From Eutrophocola salsuginis (GTDB lineage Bacteria > Pseudomonadota > Gammaproteobacteria > Pseudomonadales > Pseudohongiellaceae): a stretch of 64,000 nt of DNA. The number at the start of each line of letters is the position of its first letter. The first letter of the stretch is position 1. Both the position numbers and the translations under genes were made by a program. Location: NCBI GenBank assembly GCA_038147195.1, contig JAYQTB010000004.1:1798001-1862000 (forward strand). The letters are read 5' to 3'. Below the pieces are notes generated by a model. The model had not been told where the DNA came from. It saw only the letters and a list, made by a program, of their open reading frames with translations, and did not search any database. Below are positions 27,515 to 36,043 of this stretch, in pieces.

Positions 27515-27772
27515 TTAAAATTTAAAAGTCGTATCCTCCTCAACGTTAGTTCCAAATGATTTCTTCAGTTTTTCTAGTTGTTTTTCCAAGGCACCCGTCA
27601 CCTTGAACACGTCCTCCTCCGTGTATACATAATTTCTGGAGTCCGCGAGCTTAGAAACTGAGTCTATTGCCCGTAGAGCCTTTGTGACCCGTTTCTCAGC
27701 AAGGCGCTTAAAGGCGGCTCTGCGTTGTTTTTTATAATCTGTTTCCATGGCATCAACCAAAAACAAAGCCAT
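27515..27772 (-). CDS. Small conserved protein of unknown function (85 residues)
   Basis: Basic N-terminus (RRAAFKRLAEKRVTKALRAI) followed by SRNYVYTEEDVFKVTGALEK and a charged tail. The RLAEKR...AI...NYxYTEEDVxKxxxALE pattern is familiar from short proteins scattered on mobile DNA in many bacteria, all without known function. ATG 27748 (METDYKKQ) is a possible alternative start. It lies 23 bases before the next gene. Confidence 0.65.
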   Translation of the reverse strand: MALFLVDAMETDYKKQRRAAFKRLAEKRVTKALRAIDSVSKLADSRNYVYTEEDVFKVTGALEKQLEKLKKSFGTNVEEDTTFKF

Positions 27773-27881
27773 CAGTATAGCCTATATTATAGCATATTTA
27801 ACTATATTAATCAATATATAGCTAATAATTCATCCTATATTTTAGAAATATTATTTATGTACTTGATATATATATGATTAT

Positions 27882-28082
27882 TTAAAATTTACTTAGCGAT
27901 CGCAATAACGATCTTACGGTTTTGTCGCTTATAGCGGCCTCCTGAAGCATCAAATAGACTACTTCTTTGTACAATTTGTTCGCTTGTTGGGGGTTGGAAT
28001 GCTCCATGTTGCGAGCTGTGAAATATAGTCTTCTGATTACATGCCTTAAGCTAATTGGAAATTTGTGTACGTTATTCTCCAT
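27882..28082 (-). CDS. Small helical protein, unknown (66 residues)
   Basis: Starts two bases after the exonuclease stop, so it is almost certainly co-translated with it. Basic and predicted helical (LRHVIRRLYFTARNMEHSNP), with no recognised family. Tight coupling to the exonuclease suggests a partner or inhibitor, but that is inference. Confidence 0.6.
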   Translation of the reverse strand: MENNVHKFPISLRHVIRRLYFTARNMEHSNPQQANKLYKEVVYLMLQEAAISDKTVRSLLRSLSKF

Positions 28083-28084
28083 GA

Positions 28085-28792
28085 TTAGATACCTTTATTG
28101 AGGAAACTATTTTGATACTCAGAGAGTCGTAATTTTTTGGCATTACTAACCTTTAACGCCAGGAGCCATGTGCACCTAACATCACCCTCGTTGTATGCGA
28201 GAAGATCTTTTACATAAGCCTTTTGCTTATCTGAAAAATTTTTCCACCTTTTATTGCTATTGCAGGCACGGTCTATTTGTCTACATGTCTCTGCAGGCCC
28301 AGGGCTAATTGGAGGGAATGGATTTCTTCTTCGGTAGTACAACTGGAAAAATTCATCCAATTTCCGTGCTTTTTCACCAGAAGCTAATAACCTATTTCTA
28401 CGAATGTTGGCATAGCGCCTAACATCGGTAAGTAGATTTAATGTATATATTAAGAGTTTATCGAAAAGACCTTTTGGCAGGTAACGCTCAAGGACTTTTA
28501 GCTCATGAATACTCCAGAAAATACAAAGCTTTGAATTAATTTGGCATTCCAGAAGTAATGATTTGAAAAAATCCTCAAATTGGCATTCAGTCGCTTTTCC
28601 ACCGGCTCCATTAACAGCAGGATGCCACTGTTCTCTGAAGAAAGTGGCCTGGTATTTCCCACTCCTTCCCCTACCGTTTGGCCTGAATACACCTACCATA
28701 TGAGGTATGGGTATAGTTTTGTCCTTTTTTTTTCCTTCACCCTCGAAATCAATAAATATCGAGTTTCTGATCAGTCTTTGGTATTCATTCAT
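28085..28792 (-). CDS. Predicted DEDD-type 3'-5' exonuclease (RNase H-like fold)
   Basis: 235 residues from ATG 28792, preceded by AAGAGA. Three acidic motifs fit the DnaQ/RNase_H_2 superfamily: D-x-E in IFIDFEGEG, the central FWSIHELKVLERYL helix, and the C-terminal YNEGDVRCTWLLAL, which matches the YNExDVxxT signature of TM0106-like nucleases. Such enzymes remove nucleotides from DNA or RNA ends with two metal ions. It leads a five- or six-gene leftward operon (exonuclease, 66-residue gene, 85-residue gene, GYxVG protein, HD hydrolase, helical protein). No helicase or partner domain is fused to it. Confidence 0.78.
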   Translation of the reverse strand: MNEYQRLIRNSIFIDFEGEGKKKDKTIPIPHMVGVFRPNGRGRSGKYQATFFREQWHPAVNGAGGKATECQFEDFFKSLLLECQINSKLCIFWSIHELKVLERYLPKGLFDKLLIYTLNLLTDVRRYANIRRNRLLASGEKARKLDEFFQLYYRRRNPFPPISPGPAETCRQIDRACNSNKRWKNFSDKQKAYVKDLLAYNEGDVRCTWLLALKVSNAKKLRLSEYQNSFLNKGI

Positions 28793-28810
28793 TTTGCGTC
28801 TCTTTTGCAA

Positions 28811-29271
28811 ATTCCTTTTTTACATAAGCACGAAATAAAACAAAAGAAAACACTTATAAATTCACCTATGATATATATGGGTGAAACATTAGATGTGAAG
28901 ATTAATAAGTAAGATGAGAGCTAAGAATTAGTATTTTGGGTAGATAATATGGTGACTATTAAATTTCTTTGCGGTAAGTCCTATAAATTCGCTTCATATT
29001 AGATGAAAATTCTATAACTAGATTTAACCTAATAAAAATGTCGCTGTGCGGCTTTGTAGAATCATTAAACGAATTGCCAATATCAATAAATAATTTGTCC
29101 TTCGTTTAGAAAATTTAATATGCGTATCAACTACATGTGAAAAGTAATTATATATTTTAATTGTAAAATTAGCGCTCAATTCAGGACTGAATAAATATAA
29201 TTTCGCTCTTTTCAATAGCAAAATATATTTATAATTTAACAATTTAGAAATGATATCTAAGATATTTTATT
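28811..29271. other. AT-rich intergenic stretch
   Basis: Separates the exonuclease operon from the Hsp70-Fic gene. Only short hydrophobic chance frames are present. It presumably contains the promoter of the exonuclease operon (leftward), which I cannot pin down in such AT-rich DNA. Confidence 0.5.
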
Positions 29272-32200
29272 TTACACATTAAATTCATTGTCTTCTTCAA
29301 TCGTGGCGAAAAAAAGATGTATGCCATGATTCATTGATAGTCTGGTTCCATCTGATAACTCTATTTGATCTTTGTTTTCACACAGTAAAATAGTTCTTAA
29401 TACAATATTTGTATTTGTTGGACTAACTAAATCGGCATTGTTGATGTCTTCGAACATTAACCGCAAATATATTTGTGAATTATTACTGTCGGATTCACAA
29501 ATAAAATGATATTTTCTACGATCTTTTTCTAGATAATTTAGTTTAGATTCACGATCTAATATTAAATGCCTAAAATTGATCTGTTTTTCAAAACCCTGCT
29601 TAAAGCGCTTATAGCTTTCTAGAGATAAAGTATCAAAATATGTACATTTATAATCAATTGGTATATTCGACTGTTTTTTTATCTCATTAACTTCGCCAAT
29701 TCTTTTTGATATTTCAGTCTGAAATAAATCTAATGTATCGAGACATTGAAAATATTCATTTTCTATAAAACTATTGAATATTTTTTGTTTATCATGAAGT
29801 GTATTTTTTAATACATCTTCACCTGATCTAATTTTATCTAATAAGGACTGATATGAATTATTTTCTTTATCTTGAAGTAGTTTATTTTTACTTACATTAC
29901 TTGTTTCTGTATTGAAGTTATCTAAAGCTTGATCTAAATACTTTATAATAAATAAAACAAATTTGGTTATATCGCCATTTCCAGCATTTTCTAAACAATC
30001 AATATATTCTTCGCGTGAATTTGAAGATATTTGTACTGGGGGGTAATTAGCCAGAAGACACATTGCATCGAGAATAATGCGCCCGGTGCGACCATTTCCA
30101 TCAGAAAACGGATGTATCATTTCTAAAGCTACATGAAATATACAAGCAGCATAAATAGGATCATCTATATTAATATTTCTTTCTTTATAGATTTTCACTA
30201 ATTCTTTCATCGATAACTCTAACTCGACCCCGTTAGGGGTTTTTATCTTTTTTGAAGGCGATACATTTAATCTCCGATTTGAGCCAGCATCATCAATCCA
30301 TCTATGACCAAATTTTTTGTGAATAGCATAGATATATTGCAAAAGATTTATATTTATATTTTTGTAAAAATGAATACCATCTTCTTTATCGAAAATAGCT
30401 TGATATGTCTCTTTGAGAGATTCTTTCTGAATTTTATTTTTTTCTGTGGAATTTACAGATATAGCTTCTGGTGGATCAATTAATATTTTTTCAAGCTTAG
30501 TGCTTTGATAACAAATCTCATCTATCTTACTAAGTGAGTAATCGAGCAAATTTTTACTGGGATCTGATAAACCAGAAATTATTTTATCTTTTTTTCTTTT
30601 CAGGGTATTAAGCTGATTCCTTGCTTTTTGTTGAATTGTAAAAGAGGGGATATATGAATTTGAACTTTCTTCATAAGGCTTGAATATTTTCGACAGATAT
30701 GTATTTGAATGACCAAAGTCTAATCCTATATAACTAAGCCCATCAATTACGTGGAAATTATCTAATCTATACGGCCCTTTTATAAAAGTTATATTATCGC
30801 TATTTTTCTTTTTTGTACGTAAAGTGAGTGTTATTTCGATTTGATTATTCTCTGTGATTTTTATATTGAAATTACATTTTGAAAGAATACCTTGTGATGT
30901 AACAGTAATTTTTTCATCATTTATATTTAGTTGAGAATTTATATTTTCTTCTGGGTTTTCTGAGAATAATCCTATTAAAAAGTTTCCATTTACCTTGAAA
31001 GGTATTTGTACTTCTATAGGCTCATACCCATTCTCAGCATCGATTAAGTCATTAATTAACTGGCCTTTATTTTTTTTCCCATCTATTTTCGGAAAATTCC
31101 AATTTTCTTTAGGGTTTCTTCTAAATCCAATATACAAAGATCCTTTATAATATGTTTTTAATTCATTTACTAATTCACCTCGCAAGTCCCTAGCTTTCTT
31201 TTCACATAAAGCTTTAATTCCATAAGAAACCGCTTTTTCTTTATTTTCTATTACAGGAAAGTTGGGCGATTTAACGACATAAGTAGTTAGTGATTTATTG
31301 GCTTGTTCTTTCATTAGTGGAAGATTAGATGAACCGCCGGACATGAGTATCGTTTTGATTTTAGGCTCTTGATTCGGCGAAATTTTTTTGTATTTTTCTA
31401 TAACACTAAGTATCAAATGATGCCATTTATCATCCCATGCTTTTTCTACCGCTTTTATTAAATGTTTGGCACTAACATATAGATTAATATGATTATTATT
31501 TATCGCTCCAGGGGGTATTTCTAATATCTTCGGTTCATTAATTTTCTTGGCATGTTCTTGCGACAGACATATTTTTATAGTTTCCAAACGGCTTTTTAGT
31601 AATAATATGTTGGGGTCAATGTCTTTTTTCTTGAAAAAATCACTAGGTATTTTTTCAATACTTGGCTCATCTTTTAATGCCTCATGAAATAGCAATTCAT
31701 CAAGATCTGAACCACCAAAGAAAGTGCTATCAGCGCATCGCACCGTGCAATTTTCATGGCCGTCTTTCTGATCAATAAGAGTACAATTAAATGTGCTACC
31801 TCCAACATCTAATATCATTATTAATTGCTTTTCATCATCTACTAAATTCTGAGTAAGGTAGTACTCATATACAGCAGATGGCTCTTCAACAAAATGAATT
31901 TCTGATTGACCTATTTTTCCTAGAGCAGTCTTTATACGTCCTCGGTATCTCTTCCTCCATTGCTCATTTTCATTCGCTACTGGCTCGCCAATAAGCCAGC
32001 ATATTGGCATATTTTCCGCGGGGTTTATAAGTGAGAAGTATTTTTCTAGAACATCTTCAATACTTTGTGTAACAGGTTCGCCCTCTTTTTTTACATACCA
32101 TAAATCATATTTTTTTTCGATTTCGATAGATGTTTCACCGACTCTTTTTTTGAAATTATAGATATTTGTCTTACCTTCGATTTTGTACCCAAGGGCTTCG

Positions 32201-32283
32201 GCACCAAATATAAATTTATCTTGATTTGGATCAAATGCTAAAACTGTAGGCTGTTCTTCTTCTTCTTGAATAGTCTCTTTCAT
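29272..32283 (-). CDS. Hsp70-Fic fusion protein with permuted ATPase order
   Basis: 1003 residues, intact. Residues 13-30 (TVLAFDPNQDKFIFGAEA) enter the Hsp70 fold where the strand after phosphate-1 normally lies; no phosphate-1 motif precedes it. Phosphate-2 follows (ILDVGGSTFNCTLI, 157-170), then the adenosine motif (ILMSGGSSNLPL, 312-323) and a beta-rich region like the Hsp70 substrate-binding domain (422-500). Only then comes a phosphate-1-like motif (YIGLDFGHSNTYLS, 518-531). A Fic domain follows (about 640-790) with the complete motif HPFSDGNGRTGR (724-735), able in principle to transfer AMP to a hydroxyl. I found no (S/T)xxxE(G/N) inhibitory motif. The helical C-terminus (800-1003) is unassigned. 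It starts one base after the GIY-YIG gene. Confidence 0.85.
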   Translation of the reverse strand: MKETIQEEEEQPTVLAFDPNQDKFIFGAEALGYKIEGKTNIYNFKKRVGETSIEIEKKYDLWYVKKEGEPVTQSIEDVLEKYFSLINPAENMPICWLIGEPVANENEQWRKRYRGRIKTALGKIGQSEIHFVEEPSAVYEYYLTQNLVDDEKQLIMILDVGGSTFNCTLIDQKDGHENCTVRCADSTFFGGSDLDELLFHEALKDEPSIEKIPSDFFKKKDIDPNILLLKSRLETIKICLSQEHAKKINEPKILEIPPGAINNNHINLYVSAKHLIKAVEKAWDDKWHHLILSVIEKYKKISPNQEPKIKTILMSGGSSNLPLMKEQANKSLTTYVVKSPNFPVIENKEKAVSYGIKALCEKKARDLRGELVNELKTYYKGSLYIGFRRNPKENWNFPKIDGKKNKGQLINDLIDAENGYEPIEVQIPFKVNGNFLIGLFSENPEENINSQLNINDEKITVTSQGILSKCNFNIKITENNQIEITLTLRTKKKNSDNITFIKGPYRLDNFHVIDGLSYIGLDFGHSNTYLSKIFKPYEESSNSYIPSFTIQQKARNQLNTLKRKKDKIISGLSDPSKNLLDYSLSKIDEICYQSTKLEKILIDPPEAISVNSTEKNKIQKESLKETYQAIFDKEDGIHFYKNININLLQYIYAIHKKFGHRWIDDAGSNRRLNVSPSKKIKTPNGVELELSMKELVKIYKERNINIDDPIYAACIFHVALEMIHPFSDGNGRTGRIILDAMCLLANYPPVQISSNSREEYIDCLENAGNGDITKFVLFIIKYLDQALDNFNTETSNVSKNKLLQDKENNSYQSLLDKIRSGEDVLKNTLHDKQKIFNSFIENEYFQCLDTLDLFQTEISKRIGEVNEIKKQSNIPIDYKCTYFDTLSLESYKRFKQGFEKQINFRHLILDRESKLNYLEKDRRKYHFICESDSNNSQIYLRLMFEDINNADLVSPTNTNIVLRTILLCENKDQIELSDGTRLSMNHGIHLFFATIEEDNEFNV

Positions 32284-32284
32284 T

Positions 32285-32833
32285 TTATATCTCTATTTTC
32301 TTTAGTAATTTAATTGCTGCTTGGGCTTCATATAGAAACATTTCTCTTGCCTGCTGAATTTCGTCATTCTTCCAGTAATATCCAGGAACTCTAAATATAC
32401 TAAGAATATTATGAACGCGAGTCTCTAACTTAGCAGGTTCTTCTAGCATAATAGAATACACGCATTTCCAATTTGCTTTTCCTCCATATTTCTGTTGATT
32501 TAAAGATTCCATTCTATTTTCAATATTGGTAGTTACTCCTATTTTGATATATGGATTAGACTCGGCTATGTAAATATAGCCCTCTTTGTGATGTCTTCTT
32601 TGATATATCAGGGCAAGCTCATTACATTGAGCACAGTGGTCAGCACGAGTTCGTAATTTATGCCCTTCATTCCGGCAACTATATCTCCCCCAAGATAACT
32701 CATAGCCTTCATATTCCATGATGTCTCTTGTTAGATGCTTATCCCAGCCGCGAGCATCACATACATAATCAATATCAACTTCATACTTCTTAAGAAATAA
32801 CAACTCTTTTTTGGTAAGTAAGTCTATGTTCAT
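32285..32833 (-). CDS. GIY-YIG (T5orf172-type) protein with a zinc-ribbon-like segment
   Basis: 182 residues. The N-terminal third is unassigned. The middle has Cys and His at zinc-ribbon-like spacing (SCRNEGH, then DHCAQCNE). The C-terminal half is a GIY-YIG-superfamily domain of the T5orf172 type: GYIYIAESNPYIKIGVT, then Arg in NIENRMESLN and the metal-site Glu in AKLETRVHNIL. These domains nick or cut DNA, or have lost catalysis. Its stop is one base from the Hsp70-Fic start, so the two form an operon and probably one system. Confidence 0.8.
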   Translation of the reverse strand: MNIDLLTKKELLFLKKYEVDIDYVCDARGWDKHLTRDIMEYEGYELSWGRYSCRNEGHKLRTRADHCAQCNELALIYQRRHHKEGYIYIAESNPYIKIGVTTNIENRMESLNQQKYGGKANWKCVYSIMLEEPAKLETRVHNILSIFRVPGYYWKNDEIQQAREMFLYEAQAAIKLLKKIEI

Positions 32834-33514
32834 AGATTATTTCTTAGTTTTGGAGAAAAGCCACCTAGAAAGCGAGGTATTGCAAGCAAGCTTATTTAGA
32901 TAAGTGTTTACCAGTTATTTTAATAGGGACGCTATTTTCAAAAACCCTTTGTAGCTTTCAAATTCCTTCTTATAGTCATTTCCCCAGTCTCTCTCTTACG
33001 AAGGCTGAGCCTTCTTAGCTCTACTCTTATAATTGACTTTGTGTAATTATCTTTTTCTACCATTTTTCAGATCTTATAAATCGAAGCATATCTTTGGTAA
33101 ACAAATTGATATTCTATGCGAATGTCTTTGTAATTATCATGTCACCAATCAATATCAGGATGTCGATAATCCCGAATATTCAATCTGTCTCACTCCCATA
33201 ATTATTAACTTGAATCAGATCTCCTCAAGTCATAAGATTCAATCCTCTGTAGGGCATAAATAGCATTCTATTTTTATCAGGCTGCTATTAATTATATTGA
33301 TTTAGGGGAATTGTGGGACTCATAATCTTCGCAAATTCCACTTCCTAGTTGAATATTTGATTTTTTTTATCGTAAAGCATCTCATTTAACGCGGGTATTA
33401 GATTCTGTATCCAAGCAACAGTATGTTGTAAGGCGCGATAGCTTGGCATGCTAGGCGTATTGATAAACGCAAAAACAACCAGATACATTTTTTAAAATTT
33501 ACTGTCATTTTCCT
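32834..33514. other. AT-rich divergent intergenic stretch
   Basis: Lies between the leftward GIY-YIG/Hsp70-Fic operon and the rightward 224-residue gene, so it should hold promoters for both. No credible gene, RNA structure or repeat was found; a 76-codon frame at 33033-33263 has no family pattern. Confidence 0.5.
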
Positions 33515-34189
33515 ATGATTAATGAAACATTAATCCTACCAGATGATTATGAAGATGAAGTTTTACATTTGCTGGAGAAGTTTAGAAATATAGCTGTTAA
33601 TACCACTCAAAGAGAGGCTTTAAGAGAGCAAATAGAGACAGAGTTAAGAAAAAAAAAGTATATCTCATTCCCTGGCCACTACAAGCGATACTATCTCTCC
33701 AGGGTGGGAACCTCTTATCTCTACGATGTCCCTTTATATAAGCGGGGTTATTTATCGAATTTTCGAGGAAAGCGAATTAGGATTATTTGTCTTTACAGTG
33801 GATGCTTCAACTATGGATATTGGGCAGGAATCGTATACAACAGTCCGCAGGACAAAATAATCGATAAGCTACCCAAACCGAATCGTGATTATATATTCCC
33901 AGGCTTTATAGACAATCTTGAGACAATTTACCGATCCCCAAGATATCGAGTTGTCAAAGTAGACCCATCGATCAAAATACTCTGTAAATCGGCTTCCGCA
34001 GGCTTTGTAGAAACATCGGGTTGGGAGTCTGTGTTATTCGACGGCAAGGCAGGCGAACCAGTTGCAACTTTGAGATTTGATCCTGATGGAACTACTTACG
34101 CCAAAAGGCTGTATCGGTGGAGCCAAATATCGACACACGCCACGCTCAGAGAAGCTATTGATTTAATCATGCGCAAAAAATTTCTATAA
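33515..34189 (+). CDS. Hypothetical protein (224 residues)
   Basis: An intact frame with an acidic helical N-terminus (LILPDDYEDEVLHLLEKFRN) and a mixed alpha/beta remainder (ISFPGHYKRYYLSRVGTSYL, SGCFNYGYWAGIVYNSP). I recognise no domain and see no signal or membrane segment. It stands alone between two leftward genes, with more than 400 bases of non-coding DNA on each side. No good ribosome-binding site precedes ATG 33515. Confidence 0.6.
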   Translation: MINETLILPDDYEDEVLHLLEKFRNIAVNTTQREALREQIETELRKKKYISFPGHYKRYYLSRVGTSYLYDVPLYKRGYLSNFRGKRIRIICLYSGCFNYGYWAGIVYNSPQDKIIDKLPKPNRDYIFPGFIDNLETIYRSPRYRVVKVDPSIKILCKSASAGFVETSGWESVLFDGKAGEPVATLRFDPDGTTYAKRLYRWSQISTHATLREAIDLIMRKKFL

Positions 34190-34629
34190 GTCATGGATGT
34201 AGAACAGCCTGACTTCACATTTTTTTTGCAAGTCAGTTTGGACTTTTTTAATACAGTCTAGAGAAAAAATGCTTGCTTTATCATTTAATAAGCAAGTGAG
34301 AAAAGGTAGTTCAATTATATTGTTTTATGGCACTTAGTCTAAATAATTGCGTCAAAAATAGGGTTAAAGATACTCCTATATTTCTCGTTCATTAAATATA
34401 TTTACGAAACAAAAAGAAATTATAAGAAAAGCTACATGAATGAGCGTTTCATCTGCCCTAAACTGTAGATTAAATGAGTAAGCATATTTAGCATGTTTTG
34501 CAAATTCGTAACCATATATCATTGCAATATATCCAGCTAAAACTTTTAAAAACATTGCTAAGTATACCTAGCAATTACAGAAAACTGATTAATAAAAGAA
34601 TTCAGAGTTGTCGGCATGGCGAACATAAC
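34190..34629. other. AT-rich intergenic stretch, nothing recognised
   Basis: Between two converging genes. No stem-loop with a T-tract and no credible frame was seen. Confidence 0.5.
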
Positions 34630-35838
34630 TTATTCGTTCTGATTATTTTCATTATTTTTAATTTCCGCAAATCTTTTTGCCATTGTGGGATTATTTTTTG
34701 TCAATCTTTTAAGCGACAAAGCATTCGATTTATCATTGGCTAGTCTGAAATTCCGTTCAAATCCTTTAAGTGAATTTTTGGTTTTTTCTAGATTTGCAAT
34801 TGCTTTGTCTATTTGATCAATTGAATCTGTATATAGCTTAAATGCTCTACCATAATTAGCGGTAAAAGCTTCTTGAAAGCTATCTAGTTCAGCCTCGAAG
34901 TTTGATATGTCTATATCCTGAGTTTTGATAAGCGCTAACTCTTGTTTGTATTTCAGGGAATTAAGAGCAGCATTTCTTAATAGCGTGATTATCGGTATAA
35001 AGAATTGCGGCCTTATTACATACATCTTTTCAAAGCGGTGTGATTTATCCACAATACCAGAGTTATACAAGTCACTATCTTTTTCTAGAAGCGAGACTAA
35101 GATGGCATACTCACATTTCTTTTCATTCCTATCTTTGTCAAGTTCTTTTAGGAAGTCTTCATTTTTCTTTTTTGTAGCTGTCCCGTCAGCTTCATTTTTC
35201 ATTTCAAACATTATAGAAATGATCTCGACACCATTTGAATCGCATTCCCTGAAAATGTAGTCCCCTTTACTGCCCGTGCTGGCATCATTATCTTTTTCAA
35301 AATATGCCTTGGGGAAACCAGTTGCACGAATCTGATTAAACTCATTTTCGCAGTGCTGCTCTAAGGTTTCGCCTAGCATTTTAGTAGAGAGACTTAATTT
35401 CAATAACTTCAAATTCTCTATAGTTTCATCCCTATTTTTTATTTCTAATTCGTGTTTTTTTTCAATAATTTTAATCTCGTTATCTTTGCTAATTTCATTT
35501 TTCTCAATTAGATTCTTGTATTCATCTCTTTCCTTAACAACTTTCTCTAAAGCATTTTTCATGGCTAATTCATGAGTTAAATCAGAATTCTTTTTATCAT
35601 CTTTAAGTGTATTTAACTCGGAATTAAGTTTAATTAATTCTGAATTATGCTTCTCTTTCAGCTCAGCAAGGGCATTGCTGATATCAATAATTTTATTTTT
35701 CTCAACAATTTCTAATTTTTCATTTAACCTAGAATTTAGCTCTTGATCACTTACTTGTCTTAATATGCTTGCAAATCCATCCTTATCGACAGCGAAAACC
35801 TTATTGCAATTAGGGCAGATTAATTCTCTTCCAGACAT
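34630..35838 (-). CDS. DUF2130 family protein (predicted PD-(D/E)XK fold)
   Basis: 402 residues. An N-terminal CPNCNK (residues 9-14) gives half of a zinc-knuckle. Residues about 35-165 form a long charged coiled coil. The conserved DUF2130 core follows: KGDYIFRECDSNGVEIISIM then FEMKNEADGTATKKKNEDFL, in which Asp and Glu-x-Lys recall a restriction-endonuclease-like active site. VIRPQFFIPIITLLRNAA is another family marker. Function is not established; the fold and island context suggest a DNA-targeting role. It is a single-gene unit by spacing. Confidence 0.85.
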   Translation of the reverse strand: MSGRELICPNCNKVFAVDKDGFASILRQVSDQELNSRLNEKLEIVEKNKIIDISNALAELKEKHNSELIKLNSELNTLKDDKKNSDLTHELAMKNALEKVVKERDEYKNLIEKNEISKDNEIKIIEKKHELEIKNRDETIENLKLLKLSLSTKMLGETLEQHCENEFNQIRATGFPKAYFEKDNDASTGSKGDYIFRECDSNGVEIISIMFEMKNEADGTATKKKNEDFLKELDKDRNEKKCEYAILVSLLEKDSDLYNSGIVDKSHRFEKMYVIRPQFFIPIITLLRNAALNSLKYKQELALIKTQDIDISNFEAELDSFQEAFTANYGRAFKLYTDSIDQIDKAIANLEKTKNSLKGFERNFRLANDKSNALSLKRLTKNNPTMAKRFAEIKNNENNQNE

Positions 35839-36043
35839 GGGATATTCTCACTTTTTGATTTCGTAATAATCTTGGATAAACGGCATTAAGATATATTTTA
35901 ATTATTTATCAGCAGCAAGCGCCTTTATTGCAACACAGATTTTTTCAGCCCTTAACCGGCAAATTAGGAATAGAATGTCACAAATTGTAGGTCTTACTTA
36001 GTGCTGAAATTACTTACTACTTTCCTAGTGCTGTACTAATCAA

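Noticed and set aside
29024..29242. 72-codon frame after the exonuclease operon
   Set aside because: Hydrophobic low-complexity product typical of AT-rich chance frames and no plausible start signal.
33033..33263. 76-codon frame in the divergent gap
   Set aside because: No ribosome-binding site, no family pattern, and codon content typical of random AT-rich DNA.
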